Of a stretch of DNA of 64,000 bases, positions 22,593 to 30,704 are shown one piece after another. A model generated the notes under the pieces. The model was not told the DNA's origin. It saw only the letters and a program-made list of their open reading frames with translations, and made no database searches. The stretch is taken from the NCBI RefSeq assembly GCF_004784475.1, contig NZ_SRRT01000003.1:434001-498000 (forward strand). The letters are read 5' to 3'. The stretch's first letter is position 1; the number at the start of each line of letters is the position of its first letter. This DNA is from Streptomyces bauhiniae. GTDB taxonomy: Bacteria > Actinomycetota > Actinomycetes > Streptomycetales > Streptomycetaceae. The translations under genes were made by a program, and so were the position numbers.

Positions 22593-23061
22593 GAGTTCTC
22601 CTTGAGGGTGAAAAGCCCGAGATTGCAGGGGCGGCCCCGTCTGCCGCCGCCCGCGTCGTGCCGACTGCGCCATTGCCGCGGCCGGGCGACTCGGAACGTA
22701 ACAGCGTTGTAAGCGCCGCGAAAGACCTTGCAGAAAAAAAGTGCAAGAAGACGGCCGGGTTACCGTGTCGTGACCTGCGCCAGACCTTGTCGAAATACTG
22801 GTCTACCGCCGGTAGGCGGGTTGACGGACACTTGTGCAAGACTCTGCAAGCTCTTGCCGCGGGGGGCCGCCGCCGGGATCATCCCCTTGCGGCCGTGCGC
22901 CGGGCGGACCGTCCGGCGGGCACGAGCGACGACATGGCCATGACGGGCCACGAGGGGCAAGGAGCGCGATGACGCGGCAATCCACGGCGGGCCGTTCGGC
23001 CGCCCGCGCACGGCGTCCCGCCGGTGCGCCGGGCGCGGTTCGGCCGGTACAGTCCACAGGC
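22593..23061. promoter_or_regulatory. malE-malR divergent control region
   Basis: This 469-bp region holds two clusters of CTTGCA/TGCAAG. At 22727-22747 CTTGCA and TGCAAG form an inverted repeat around 9 nt, close to the malE side. At 22831-22857 CTTG-TG-CAAG is followed by CTGCAAG and by GCAAG-CT-CTTGC. The remainder is GC-rich with no other recognisable element. In S. coelicolor, MalR is known to repress malEFG through such repeats; assignment of these exact sites is inference. Confidence 0.7.
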
Positions 23062-24096
23062 GTGACCACACGGCTTGCGGACATCGCTGCGCAGGCGGGG
23101 GTGAGCGAAGCGACCGTCAGCCGGGTCCTCAACGGGAAGCCGGGCGTCGCCGCCACCACCCGCCAGTCCGTCCTGGCCGCGCTGGACGTGCTCGGCTACG
23201 AGCGTCCGGTGCGGCTCCGCCAGCGCAGCGAGGGCCTGGTGGGCCTGATCATCCCCGAGCTGGAGAACCCGATCTTCCCGGCGCTGGCGCAGGTCATCGG
23301 CCAGGCGCTGACCGGGCAGGGCTACACCCCGGTGCTGGCCACCCAGACCCCCGGCGGCTCCACCGAGGACGAGCTGACCGAGATGCTGGTGGACCGGGGG
23401 GTGGCCGGGATCATCTACGTCTCCGGGCTGCACGCCGACACCACCGCCGACATGCAGCGCTACGAGCGACTGCGCGCCCAGGGCGTGCCGTTCGTGCTGG
23501 TGGACGGGTTCTCGCCGAAGGTCCAGGCGCCTTTCATCTCCCCCGACGACCGGGCCGCGACCACCCTGGCGGTCACGCATCTGGTGTCGCTGGGCCACAC
23601 CCGGATCGGGCTGGCGCTCGGGCCGAAGCGGTTCGTGCCGGTGCAGCGCAAGATCGAGGGCTTCGTCCGCGCGATGCAGGACCAGCTCGGGCTGGGCGCG
23701 GACCTGGTCGCCGAGGAGCTGGTGCAGCACTCGCTGTACACCCTGGAGGGCGGCCAGGCGGCGGCCACCGCGCTCATCGAGCGGAAGTGCACGGCCGTCG
23801 TGTGCGCCAGCGACATGATGGCGCTCGGCGCGATACGGGCCGCCCGGCAGCTCGGCCTCGACGTGCCCCGCGACGTGTCGGTGGTCGGCTTCGACGACTC
23901 GCCGCTGATCGCGTTCACCGACCCGCCGCTGACCACCGTCCGCAAGCCGGTCCCGGCCATGGGCCAGGCCGCGGTGCGCACGCTGCTGGAGGAGATCGGC
24001 GGCACACCCGCCCCGCACAGCGAGTTCGTCTTCATGCCGGAGCTGGTCGTGCGCGGGTCCACCGCCTCGGCGCCGGGCGAGCGTTCACGGGGCTGA
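23062..24096 (+). CDS. malR: LacI-family maltose regulator MalR
   Basis: This 344-aa LacI/GalR repressor has its helix-turn-helix at the very N-terminus (TRLADIAAQAGVSEATVSRVLNGKPGV) and a periplasmic-binding-protein-like effector domain (LVGLIIPELENPIFPALAQ; VVGFDDSPLIAFTDPPLTTV). It should repress the malEFG operon and the amylase genes and be relieved by a maltodextrin signal. I chose GTG 23062, as the fold begins there and TACAGT lies 8 nt upstream. An in-frame ATG at 22969 with a strong AAGGAG would add 31 Ala/Arg/Pro-rich residues and cannot be excluded. Confidence 0.93.
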   Translation: MTTRLADIAAQAGVSEATVSRVLNGKPGVAATTRQSVLAALDVLGYERPVRLRQRSEGLVGLIIPELENPIFPALAQVIGQALTGQGYTPVLATQTPGGSTEDELTEMLVDRGVAGIIYVSGLHADTTADMQRYERLRAQGVPFVLVDGFSPKVQAPFISPDDRAATTLAVTHLVSLGHTRIGLALGPKRFVPVQRKIEGFVRAMQDQLGLGADLVAEELVQHSLYTLEGGQAAATALIERKCTAVVCASDMMALGAIRAARQLGLDVPRDVSVVGFDDSPLIAFTDPPLTTVRKPVPAMGQAAVRTLLEEIGGTPAPHSEFVFMPELVVRGSTASAPGERSRG

Positions 24097-24195
24097 GCCC
24101 CCGCCCCTGCCAGGCGTTTTCGCGCAGAACATGCGTGGGGGCACCGGCCTTGGGATGATCTGTCGAGCATCCCTTGTCTGGCAGACTTGGTAGCT

Positions 24196-25077
24196 ATGAG
24201 TGACTCGACCGTGACAGGCCCGGACGGCCACCGCGACGAGGTGGCCGTACCGCGGACCGTCACGGGCCGGGGCGCCGGCGGGGCGCGGGCCCTGCGCGAC
24301 CGGGTCCGCCGTCCCCGGCGCCCTCGGCTGTGGTTCGAGATCCTGCTGATCGGCGCGAGTTACTGGACGTACTCGCTCATCCGCAACGCCGTCCCGGAGC
24401 AGAAGCACGCGGCGCTGCGCAACGCGGACGCGGTGTGGTGGCTGGAGCACCATCTCGGCATCGCCGTGGAGGCGACCGTCAACCACGCGGCCGACTCGGT
24501 GGGTTGGCTGATCATCGGCATGAACTACTACTACGCCACGCTGCACTTCGTGATCACCATCGCGGTGCTGGTGTGGCTCTACCGCCGGCATCCCGAGCGC
24601 TACGCCCCCATCAGGCTGGTGCTGTTCGCCACCACGGGCGTGGCCCTCGCCGGGTACTACCTCTTCCCGCTCGCCCCGCCCCGGCTGATGCGCGGCGGCC
24701 ACTTCATCGACACCGTGATGGTGCACCAGACCTGGGGCTCGATGGCCTCCGGCGACCTCAAGCACATGTCCAACCAGTACGCCGCGATGCCGTCCATGCA
24801 CATCGGGTGGTCGCTGTGGTGCGGGCTGACGGTGTTCGCGCTGGCCTCGGTGCCGTGGGCGCGGGTGCTGGGGCTGGCCTACCCGGCGCTGACGCTGCTC
24901 GTCATCGTGTCCACCGCCAACCACTTCTGGCTGGACGCGGTGGGCGGGGTGTTGTGTCTCGCCTTCGGGGTGGGCGTGGCCCGGCTCTGGTACGGGGGGT
25001 GGCCGCAGGTGCCCAGGGCGGTGCTGGGTTCCGGGGCGGGTCAGCCTGCGGTTCAGGGGCCGGGTCAGCCCGCGTAG
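24196..25077 (+). CDS. PAP2-superfamily membrane protein (phosphatase/inositol-transferase type)
   Basis: The 293-aa protein has a basic cytoplasmic N-terminus and about six transmembrane helices. It carries the PAP2 motifs QYAAMPSMHIGWSLW (PSMH box) and TANHFWLDAVGG (the SRxxxxxHxxxD-like box, here NHFWLD). Proteins of this sub-family are annotated as inositolphosphotransferases or undecaprenyl/lipid phosphatases; substrate cannot be chosen. ATG 24196 was preferred over the TTG 9 nt upstream. Its end overlaps the end of convergent glnE by 13 nt. Confidence 0.85.
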   Translation: MSDSTVTGPDGHRDEVAVPRTVTGRGAGGARALRDRVRRPRRPRLWFEILLIGASYWTYSLIRNAVPEQKHAALRNADAVWWLEHHLGIAVEATVNHAADSVGWLIIGMNYYYATLHFVITIAVLVWLYRRHPERYAPIRLVLFATTGVALAGYYLFPLAPPRLMRGGHFIDTVMVHQTWGSMASGDLKHMSNQYAAMPSMHIGWSLWCGLTVFALASVPWARVLGLAYPALTLLVIVSTANHFWLDAVGGVLCLAFGVGVARLWYGGWPQVPRAVLGSGAGQPAVQGPGQPA

Positions 25078-28058
25078 AACAGTTCGTCCACCACCGTCCG
25101 GGCCCGGCGGGCCGTACGGCGGTACGCGTCCAGCATGTCGCCGGCCCGGCCCTCGCCGTAGCCCAGGTAGCGGCCCACCGCCGCCAGTTCGCGGGACTCG
25201 GTGGGGAAGGTGTCGCCCGCCCTGCCCCGGACCAGCATCACGGCGTTGCGGACCCGGCTGGCCAGCACCCACGCCTCGTCCAGCACGGCCGCGTCCTCCG
25301 CGCCGATCAGGCCGGCCTCGCGGGCCGCCGCCAGCGCCTCGCGCGTCCTCGGGGTGCGCAGACCCGGCACCTCCCAGGCGTGCCGGAGCTGGAGCAGTTG
25401 GACCGTCCACTCCACGTCCGACAGGCCGCCGGGGCCCAGCTTGGTGTGCAGCTTGGGGTCGGCGCCGCGCGGCAGCCGCTCCGACTCCATCCGGGCCTTC
25501 AGGCGGCGGATCTCGCGTACCGCGTCCTCGTCCAGGCCGCGGGCCGGGTAGCGCAGGGGGTCGATCAGCGCCATGAAGCGGCGGCCCAGGTCCTCGTCGC
25601 CCGCGACCGGCTCCGCCCGCAGCAGCGCCTGCGACTCCCAGCCCAGGGACCATCTGCGGTAGTACGCCTCGTACGACTTCAGGGTGCGGACCAGCGGGCC
25701 GGACTTGCCCTCCGGGCGCAGGTCGGCGTCGATCAGCAGGGGCGGGTCGGCGCTGGGGAGCTGGAGCAGGCGGCGCATCTCGGCCACCACCTTGTTGGCG
25801 GCCTTCGCGGCCTCGTGCTCGTCCACGCCCTCCCTCGGTTCGTGCACGAACAGCACGTCCGCGTCGGAGCCGTAGCCGAGTTCGTGGCCGCCGAACCTGC
25901 CCATGCCGATGATCGCGAACCGGGTGGGGAGGGTGTCGCCCCAGGTCTCGCGGACGACCGCGCGGAGGGTACCGGCGAGGGTGGCAGCGGTGAGGTCGGA
26001 GATCGCGCTGCCGGTGCGGTCCAGGAGGATGCCCTCGTCGGGTTCGGCCGGGGTGGTTTCCGTGCCGTACGAGCCGACGATGTCCGCCGCGGCGGTGCGG
26101 AAGAGTTCTCGGCGTCTCACGCCTCGGGCGGCTGTCACGCCCTGTTCCGCGTTCTCCGCGCGGTTCACCGCCGCGGTGATCTCCTGTTCCAGCTGGGCCC
26201 TGCCTCGTGGTTCCAGGCCGCCCGCGTCTCCGTCGCCGAGGAGGGCCACGGCTTCGGGGGCGCGGAGGAGGAGGTCGGGGGCGAGGCGGCCTGCCGAGAG
26301 GACCCTCGCCAGGTTTTCCGCCGCCGCGCCCTCGTCCCGGAGGAGGCGGAGGTACCAGGGGGTCTTGCCCAGGGCGTCCGAGACCTTGCGGAAGTTCAGG
26401 AGGCCGGCGTCGGGGTCCGCCGAGTCCGCGAACCAGCCGAGGAGGACAGGGAGGAGGGTGCGCTGGATGGCCGCCTTGCGGGTCACTCCGGAGGCGAGGG
26501 CTTCCAGGTGGCGGAGGGCCGCCGCGGGGTCGGCGTAGCCGAGGGCCACCAGGCGTGCCCTTGCCGCTTCCGCGCTCAGCCTTGTCTCGCCGGGGGCGAG
26601 TTGGGCCACGGCGTCCAGGAGGGGGCGGTAGAAGATCTTTTCGTGCAGGCGGCGGACTACTCCTGTGTGGCGCTTCCATTCTCGGCGCAGGCCCGCTACC
26701 GGGTCCGTGCGGAGGCCGAGCGAGCGGCCGAGGCGGCGGAGGTCCTCTTCCGCTTCGGGGACCAGGTGGGTGCGGCGGAGTTGGAACAGTTGGATGCGGT
26801 GTTCCAGTTCGCGGAGGAAGCGGTATGCCTCGTCCAGGCGGGCGGCGTCTTCTCGGCCTACGTAGCCGCCGCTTGCCAGGGCTTGGAGGGCCTTCAGGGT
26901 GGTGCCGCTGCGCAGCGTCTGGTCCGTGCGGCCGTGGACCAACTGGAGCAACTGGACTGCGAACTCGACGTCTCTCAGGCCGCCTGGGCCCAGTTTCAGT
27001 TCCCTGTCGATCTCTGCCGGGGGGATGTTCTCCACCACCCTGCGGCGCATCTTCTGTACGTCCGGGACGAAGTTCTCGCGGTCCGCCGCTTGCCAGACCA
27101 TCGGGGTCAGGGCGTCCGTGTATGCCTCGCCCAGTTCCTTGTCGCCTGCCACCGGGCGGGCCTTCAGGAGGGCCTGGAACTCCCAGGTTTTCGCCCAGCG
27201 CTGGTAGTAGGCGAGGTGGCTGCTCAGGGTCCTCACGAGGGGGCCGTTGCGGCCCTCCGGGCGGAGGTTCGCGTCCACCGGCCAGATCGAGCCCTCGATC
27301 GTGGTCTCCGAGCAGATGCGCATCATGTGGGAGGCGAGCTTTGTGGCCGACCTGAGTGCTTTGGTTTCGTCCGTGCCCTGGGTGGGCTCCGCTACGAAGA
27401 TCACGTCCACGTCGGAGACGTAGTTCAGCTCTTGGCCGCCGCACTTGCCCATGGCGATCACTGCCAGGCGGCAGGCTTGGGCGTCCTGGGGGGCTTCGGC
27501 TTCCGCCATGGCCAGGGCTGCGCGGAGGGTTGCCGTTGCCAGGTCCGCGAGTTCCGCTGCCGTCTGGGTTACGTCCGTGGTGCCGCAGACGTCCCTCGCG
27601 GCGATGGAGAGCAGGCAGCGGCGGTACGCCACTCTTAGTTCCACCGGGTCCGTCGCTTCTGCCAGGCCGCGTTCGAACTCCGTCACTCCTGGGTGCAGGT
27701 CTCTTGGTTCGTAGGTGACCAGTTCCTGCCAGTCGTGGGGGTGGCGGGTCAGGTGGTCCGCCAGCGCTGCTGAGGCGCCCAGTACGCCCAGGAGGCGGTC
27801 GCGTAGAGGTTTCGCCGCGATCAGGGTGTCCAGGAGTTCCCGGTGGTCCGTCGGCGCCGGCTGGGCCTCCAGCAGTCTCACCAGGCCACGCAGGGCCAGG
27901 TCCGGGTCCGCCGTCGCGCCCAGCGCCTCCAGGAGGACCGGGTCCGCCTTCACCGGGGCCAGCTCGGGGCTGTCCAGCAGGCGTTCCGCTCCTGAGGGGT
28001 CCGTGAAGCCGTGCCGAAGCAGTCTGGTGAACGTACTGCTCCTGCGCCCCGGCGTCAT
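25065..28058 (-). CDS. glnE: Glutamine synthetase adenylyltransferase/adenylyl-removing enzyme
   Basis: This 997-aa bifunctional enzyme modifies GSI by adenylylation and reverses it, in response to nitrogen status. Both nucleotidyltransferase copies are visible: GKCGGQELNYVSDVDVIFV (~205, adenylyl-removing half) and GRFGGHELGYGSDADVLFVHEP (~720, adenylyl-transferase half). Each is followed by an EGSIWPVDANLRPEGRNGPL or LIDADLRPEGKSGPLV motif. GGGGAGG precedes the ATG. It is close to glnA2, but its expected substrate, GSI-alpha, is not in the window. The middle and 5' part has wobble usage unlike the 3' third (see findings). Confidence 0.97.
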   Translation of the reverse strand: MTPGRRSSTFTRLLRHGFTDPSGAERLLDSPELAPVKADPVLLEALGATADPDLALRGLVRLLEAQPAPTDHRELLDTLIAAKPLRDRLLGVLGASAALADHLTRHPHDWQELVTYEPRDLHPGVTEFERGLAEATDPVELRVAYRRCLLSIAARDVCGTTDVTQTAAELADLATATLRAALAMAEAEAPQDAQACRLAVIAMGKCGGQELNYVSDVDVIFVAEPTQGTDETKALRSATKLASHMMRICSETTIEGSIWPVDANLRPEGRNGPLVRTLSSHLAYYQRWAKTWEFQALLKARPVAGDKELGEAYTDALTPMVWQAADRENFVPDVQKMRRRVVENIPPAEIDRELKLGPGGLRDVEFAVQLLQLVHGRTDQTLRSGTTLKALQALASGGYVGREDAARLDEAYRFLRELEHRIQLFQLRRTHLVPEAEEDLRRLGRSLGLRTDPVAGLRREWKRHTGVVRRLHEKIFYRPLLDAVAQLAPGETRLSAEAARARLVALGYADPAAALRHLEALASGVTRKAAIQRTLLPVLLGWFADSADPDAGLLNFRKVSDALGKTPWYLRLLRDEGAAAENLARVLSAGRLAPDLLLRAPEAVALLGDGDAGGLEPRGRAQLEQEITAAVNRAENAEQGVTAARGVRRRELFRTAAADIVGSYGTETTPAEPDEGILLDRTGSAISDLTAATLAGTLRAVVRETWGDTLPTRFAIIGMGRFGGHELGYGSDADVLFVHEPREGVDEHEAAKAANKVVAEMRRLLQLPSADPPLLIDADLRPEGKSGPLVRTLKSYEAYYRRWSLGWESQALLRAEPVAGDEDLGRRFMALIDPLRYPARGLDEDAVREIRRLKARMESERLPRGADPKLHTKLGPGGLSDVEWTVQLLQLRHAWEVPGLRTPRTREALAAAREAGLIGAEDAAVLDEAWVLASRVRNAVMLVRGRAGDTFPTESRELAAVGRYLGYGEGRAGDMLDAYRRTARRARTVVDELFYAG

Positions 28059-28362
28059 CCGCGGCCTCCCCTCGGGATCGGTCCTGGCCAGAGCCTAACC
28101 GGGCCGCTGACCTCCGGTCGTTGCCGCGCCCCCGCGTCGTCGTGGGTCGGGGCCGCGCCGGGGGGTATCCGTCCTCGGTCCGGCGACTTGCGTTTCTACG
28201 ATGCGTTCAACTTGCCTTTTCGCCGGCCGCTGCGGGCGGACACCCCCCGACACGTCCCCTTGCCGCCGTTTGCGGGTGCGGCGCGGTGGCGGGTCGTCGC
28301 GGTTTCGGGTTCCGTAGAGGGGGCTTGCCCCGGCCCGTTCTGGTCTACGGAGGAGTTGCCGC
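28059..28362. other. glnE-VOC intergenic region
   Basis: This 304-bp gap between divergent genes contains the glnE ribosome-binding site at its left edge and a GGAGGAG site for the VOC gene at its right edge. I see no conserved RNA or long palindrome, and no fragment of the missing N-terminal VOC half in any frame. Confidence 0.5.
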
Positions 28363-28659
28363 GTGGAGATGAGTCTTGCCCTGGTGGAGGGGATGGATAT
28401 GCCCACTGGGACGCCGGTTCCTGGGTCTTATCACGGGCTTCAGTTGTGTGTTGCCGATGCTGATGCCGCTTATGCCGAGCTTCGGGGGCGGGGGCTTGAG
28501 GTGAGTGAGCCCGTGCGGTATTCGGAGCATGACGGGGGGACTTTTATGTACTTCCGCGATCCTGATGGTAATGGGTGGGCCATTCAGGAGTATCGGCGGC
28601 GGGCCGCTGAGCCGCTTCATCGGGTGCTCGCTCAGCTTGCCGCAGGGGAGGCGTCGTGA
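28363..28659 (+). CDS. Truncated VOC (glyoxalase-fold) protein
   Basis: This 98-aa protein corresponds to only the second half of a typical ~130-aa vicinal-oxygen-chelate protein. It has GSYHGLQLCVADADAAYAELRGRGLEVSE, then GGTFMYFRDPDGNGWAIQEY. The usual N-terminal beta-alpha-beta unit with its first metal ligand is missing. GGAGGAG, 8 nt before GTG 28363, shows that the short form is probably translated. Its stop overlaps the start of a full-length VOC gene by 4 nt, so the two products may assemble together. Function unknown. Confidence 0.65.
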   Translation: MEMSLALVEGMDMPTGTPVPGSYHGLQLCVADADAAYAELRGRGLEVSEPVRYSEHDGGTFMYFRDPDGNGWAIQEYRRRAAEPLHRVLAQLAAGEAS

Positions 28660-29069
28660 GCGGGGCCTTGAGTCGCGGGTCCGTTGCTACTCGGCTGCCT
28701 GCTCAGGATCTTGAGCGGGCTCGGCGGTTCTATTCCGAGAAGCTGGGGCTGGAGCCGTTCGACGAGCGGCCCGGTGGGCTGCTTTATCGGTGCGGGGATT
28801 CGTTCTTCGCGCTGTTTCAGTCCACCGGCTCCTCCCCCGGCACCTTTACTCAGATGGGGTGGGAGGTCGACGACCTCGAAGCCACCCTCGCCGAGCTTCG
28901 GGGGCGAGGAGTTGTCTTCGAGGACGTCGAGGCTCCTGGGTTTCGGACCGAGGGCGGGATTGCCGAAGTCCAGGGGAATTATCCGAGCAAGGGGGCTCGG
29001 GGGGAATGGGCTGCCTGGTTCCGGGACAGTGAGGGGAATTTGATCGGGATTGGGCAGCCCATTCGGTGA
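28656..29069 (+). CDS. VOC family protein
   Basis: The 137-aa protein is a full glyoxalase/bleomycin-resistance-fold unit: VATRLPAQDLERARRFYSEKLGLEP, then FTQMGWEVDDLEATLAELRGRGVVFED, and WAAWFRDSEGNLIGIGQP. It could be a metal-dependent enzyme or binding protein; no substrate is indicated. Translation is coupled to the preceding half-VOC gene through a GTGA overlap. Wobble positions use many G and T, unlike most genes in the window. It converges on glnA2 with 9 bp between stops. Confidence 0.8.
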   Translation: MSGALSRGSVATRLPAQDLERARRFYSEKLGLEPFDERPGGLLYRCGDSFFALFQSTGSSPGTFTQMGWEVDDLEATLAELRGRGVVFEDVEAPGFRTEGGIAEVQGNYPSKGARGEWAAWFRDSEGNLIGIGQPIR

Positions 29070-29078
29070 ACTTCCCCG

Positions 29079-30440
29079 TTACAGGACCGGGAGGTTCTTG
29101 CGGAGTTCGAAGGCTGTTACCTCGCTCCGGTACTCCTCCCACTCCTGGCGCTTGTTGCGGAGGAAGAAGTCGAAGACGTGTTCGCCTAGGGTTTCCGCCA
29201 CCAGGTCGCTGCGTTCCATCAGGGTGAGGGCCTCGCCCAAGTTCTGGGGCAGGGGTTCGATGCCCATCGCCCGGCGTTCCGCATCGGAGAGGGCCCAGAC
29301 GTCGTCCTCGGCGCCCGGGGGGAGTTCGTAGCCCTCTTCGATGCCCTTGAGGCCGGCGGCCAGGAGGACGGCGTAGGCGAGGTAGGGGTTGGCGCCGGAG
29401 TCCAAGGAGCGGACTTCCACTCGGGCCGAGCCGGTCTTGCCGGGCTTGTACATCGGGACGCGGACCAAGGCCGAGCGGTTGTTGTGGCCCCAGCAGATGT
29501 ACGAGGGGGCCTCGCCGCCCGCGCCCGCCGTGCGCTCCGAGCCGCCCCAGATGCGCTTGTAGGAGTTCACCCACTGGTTGGTGACCGCCGAGATCTCCGC
29601 CGCGTGCCGCAGCAGGCCCGCGATGAAGGAGCGGCCGACCTTGGAGAGCTGGTACTCCGAGCCGGACTCGTAGAACGCGTTGCGGTCGCCCTCGAAGAGG
29701 GAGAGGTGGGTGTGCATGCCCGAGCCGGGGAACTCCGAGAACGGCTTCGGCATGAAGGTCGCCTGGACCCCCTGCTCCAGCGCGACCTGCTTCATGACCA
29801 GGCGGAACGTCATGATGTTGTCGGCCGTGGAGAGCGCGTCGGCGTAGCGGAGGTCGATCTCCTGCTGGCCGGGGCCGCCCTCGTGGTGGGAGAACTCCAC
29901 CGAGATGCCCATCGACTCCAGCATGGTGATCGCCTGGCGGCGGAAGTCCATGCCGACGTTCTGCGGGGTGTGGTCGAAGTACCCGGAGTTGTCCGCCGGG
30001 GTCGGCCGGCTGCCGTCCGTCGGCTTGTTCTTCAGCAGGAAGAACTCGATCTCCGGGTGGGTGTAGAAGGTGAAGCCCAGGTCGGAGGTGCGGGCCAGCG
30101 CGCGCTTGAGGACGTAGCGCGGGTCGGCGAAGGACGGGGAGCCGTCCGGCATCAGGATGTCGCAGAACATGCGGGCCGTACCGGGGGCCTCCGCGCGCCA
30201 GGGCAGGACCTGGAACGTGGACGGGTCCGGCTTGGCGATCATGTCGGACTCGTAGACGCGGGCGAAGCCCTCGATGGCCGAGCCGTCGAAGCCGATGCCC
30301 TCGTCGAACGCCTGCTCAAGCTCCGCGGGGGCCACGGCGACGGACTTGAGGAAGCCCAGCACGTCCGTGAACCACAGGCGTACGAACCGGATGTCGCGTT
30401 CCTCCAAGGTCCGGAGCACGAACTCCTGCTGCTTGTCCAT
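29079..30440 (-). CDS. glnA2: GlnA2, glutamine-synthetase-like gamma-glutamylpolyamine synthetase
   Basis: The 453-aa GSI-type ligase aligns, from memory, with Mycobacterium GlnA2, which begins MD(R/K)QxEFVLRTLEERDIRF. Metal and nucleotide-site motifs are visible: FYTHPEIEFFL, EFSHHEGGPGQQEIDL, GSGMHTHLS, NRSALVRVP and RVEVRSLDSGANPYL. The adenylylation-site tyrosine loop typical of GSI-beta is not obvious. In S. coelicolor, GlnA2 has been assigned gamma-glutamylation of polyamines rather than ammonium assimilation, and this is the likely role here. I chose ATG 30440 (GGAAG 2 nt and GGGGAAG 8 nt upstream) over 30455 for family length. Confidence 0.92.
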   Translation of the reverse strand: MDKQQEFVLRTLEERDIRFVRLWFTDVLGFLKSVAVAPAELEQAFDEGIGFDGSAIEGFARVYESDMIAKPDPSTFQVLPWRAEAPGTARMFCDILMPDGSPSFADPRYVLKRALARTSDLGFTFYTHPEIEFFLLKNKPTDGSRPTPADNSGYFDHTPQNVGMDFRRQAITMLESMGISVEFSHHEGGPGQQEIDLRYADALSTADNIMTFRLVMKQVALEQGVQATFMPKPFSEFPGSGMHTHLSLFEGDRNAFYESGSEYQLSKVGRSFIAGLLRHAAEISAVTNQWVNSYKRIWGGSERTAGAGGEAPSYICWGHNNRSALVRVPMYKPGKTGSARVEVRSLDSGANPYLAYAVLLAAGLKGIEEGYELPPGAEDDVWALSDAERRAMGIEPLPQNLGEALTLMERSDLVAETLGEHVFDFFLRNKRQEWEEYRSEVTAFELRKNLPVL

Positions 30441-30663
30441 CTTCCGCTTCCCCATCCTTGCTGGTCAGGCCGCCTGTCCGTGGTGCGACGGGAGGCGGTC
30501 GGCACCTGAGCATCCCACCACATCGGCGTTTCGCGCGCGTTGCGGACCTTGATCGGCCGGATGCCGGGGGACTGAACGTCCCGCGTACGCCGGGCGCACC
30601 TCTCCCCTGCCCATCTTGCATGCTCACCGCCCCCTCCGTAACGGGTGGCCGCGAGGCATGCGC

Positions 30664-30692
30664 TTTAATTGGTATCTGAGATGCCAATTAAA
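30664..30692 (+). promoter_or_regulatory. NsrR operator upstream of flavohaemoprotein gene
   Basis: A near-perfect 29-bp palindrome is centred at 30678, with arms TTTAATTGG and CCAATTAAA and inner ATCT-G-AGAT. It matches the 11-1-11 NsrR site known for Streptomyces hmpA promoters. It ends one base before the AGGAGGAG ribosome-binding site, so bound repressor would block initiation of hmp transcription. Confidence 0.88.
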
Positions 30693-30704
30693 GGAGGAGC
30701 CCCG

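Noticed and set aside
22834..23061. N-terminal extension of MalR from the frame start at 22834
   Set aside because: The extension runs through operator-like repeats and has no domain; the LacI fold starts at 23062, with 22969 kept only as an alternative.
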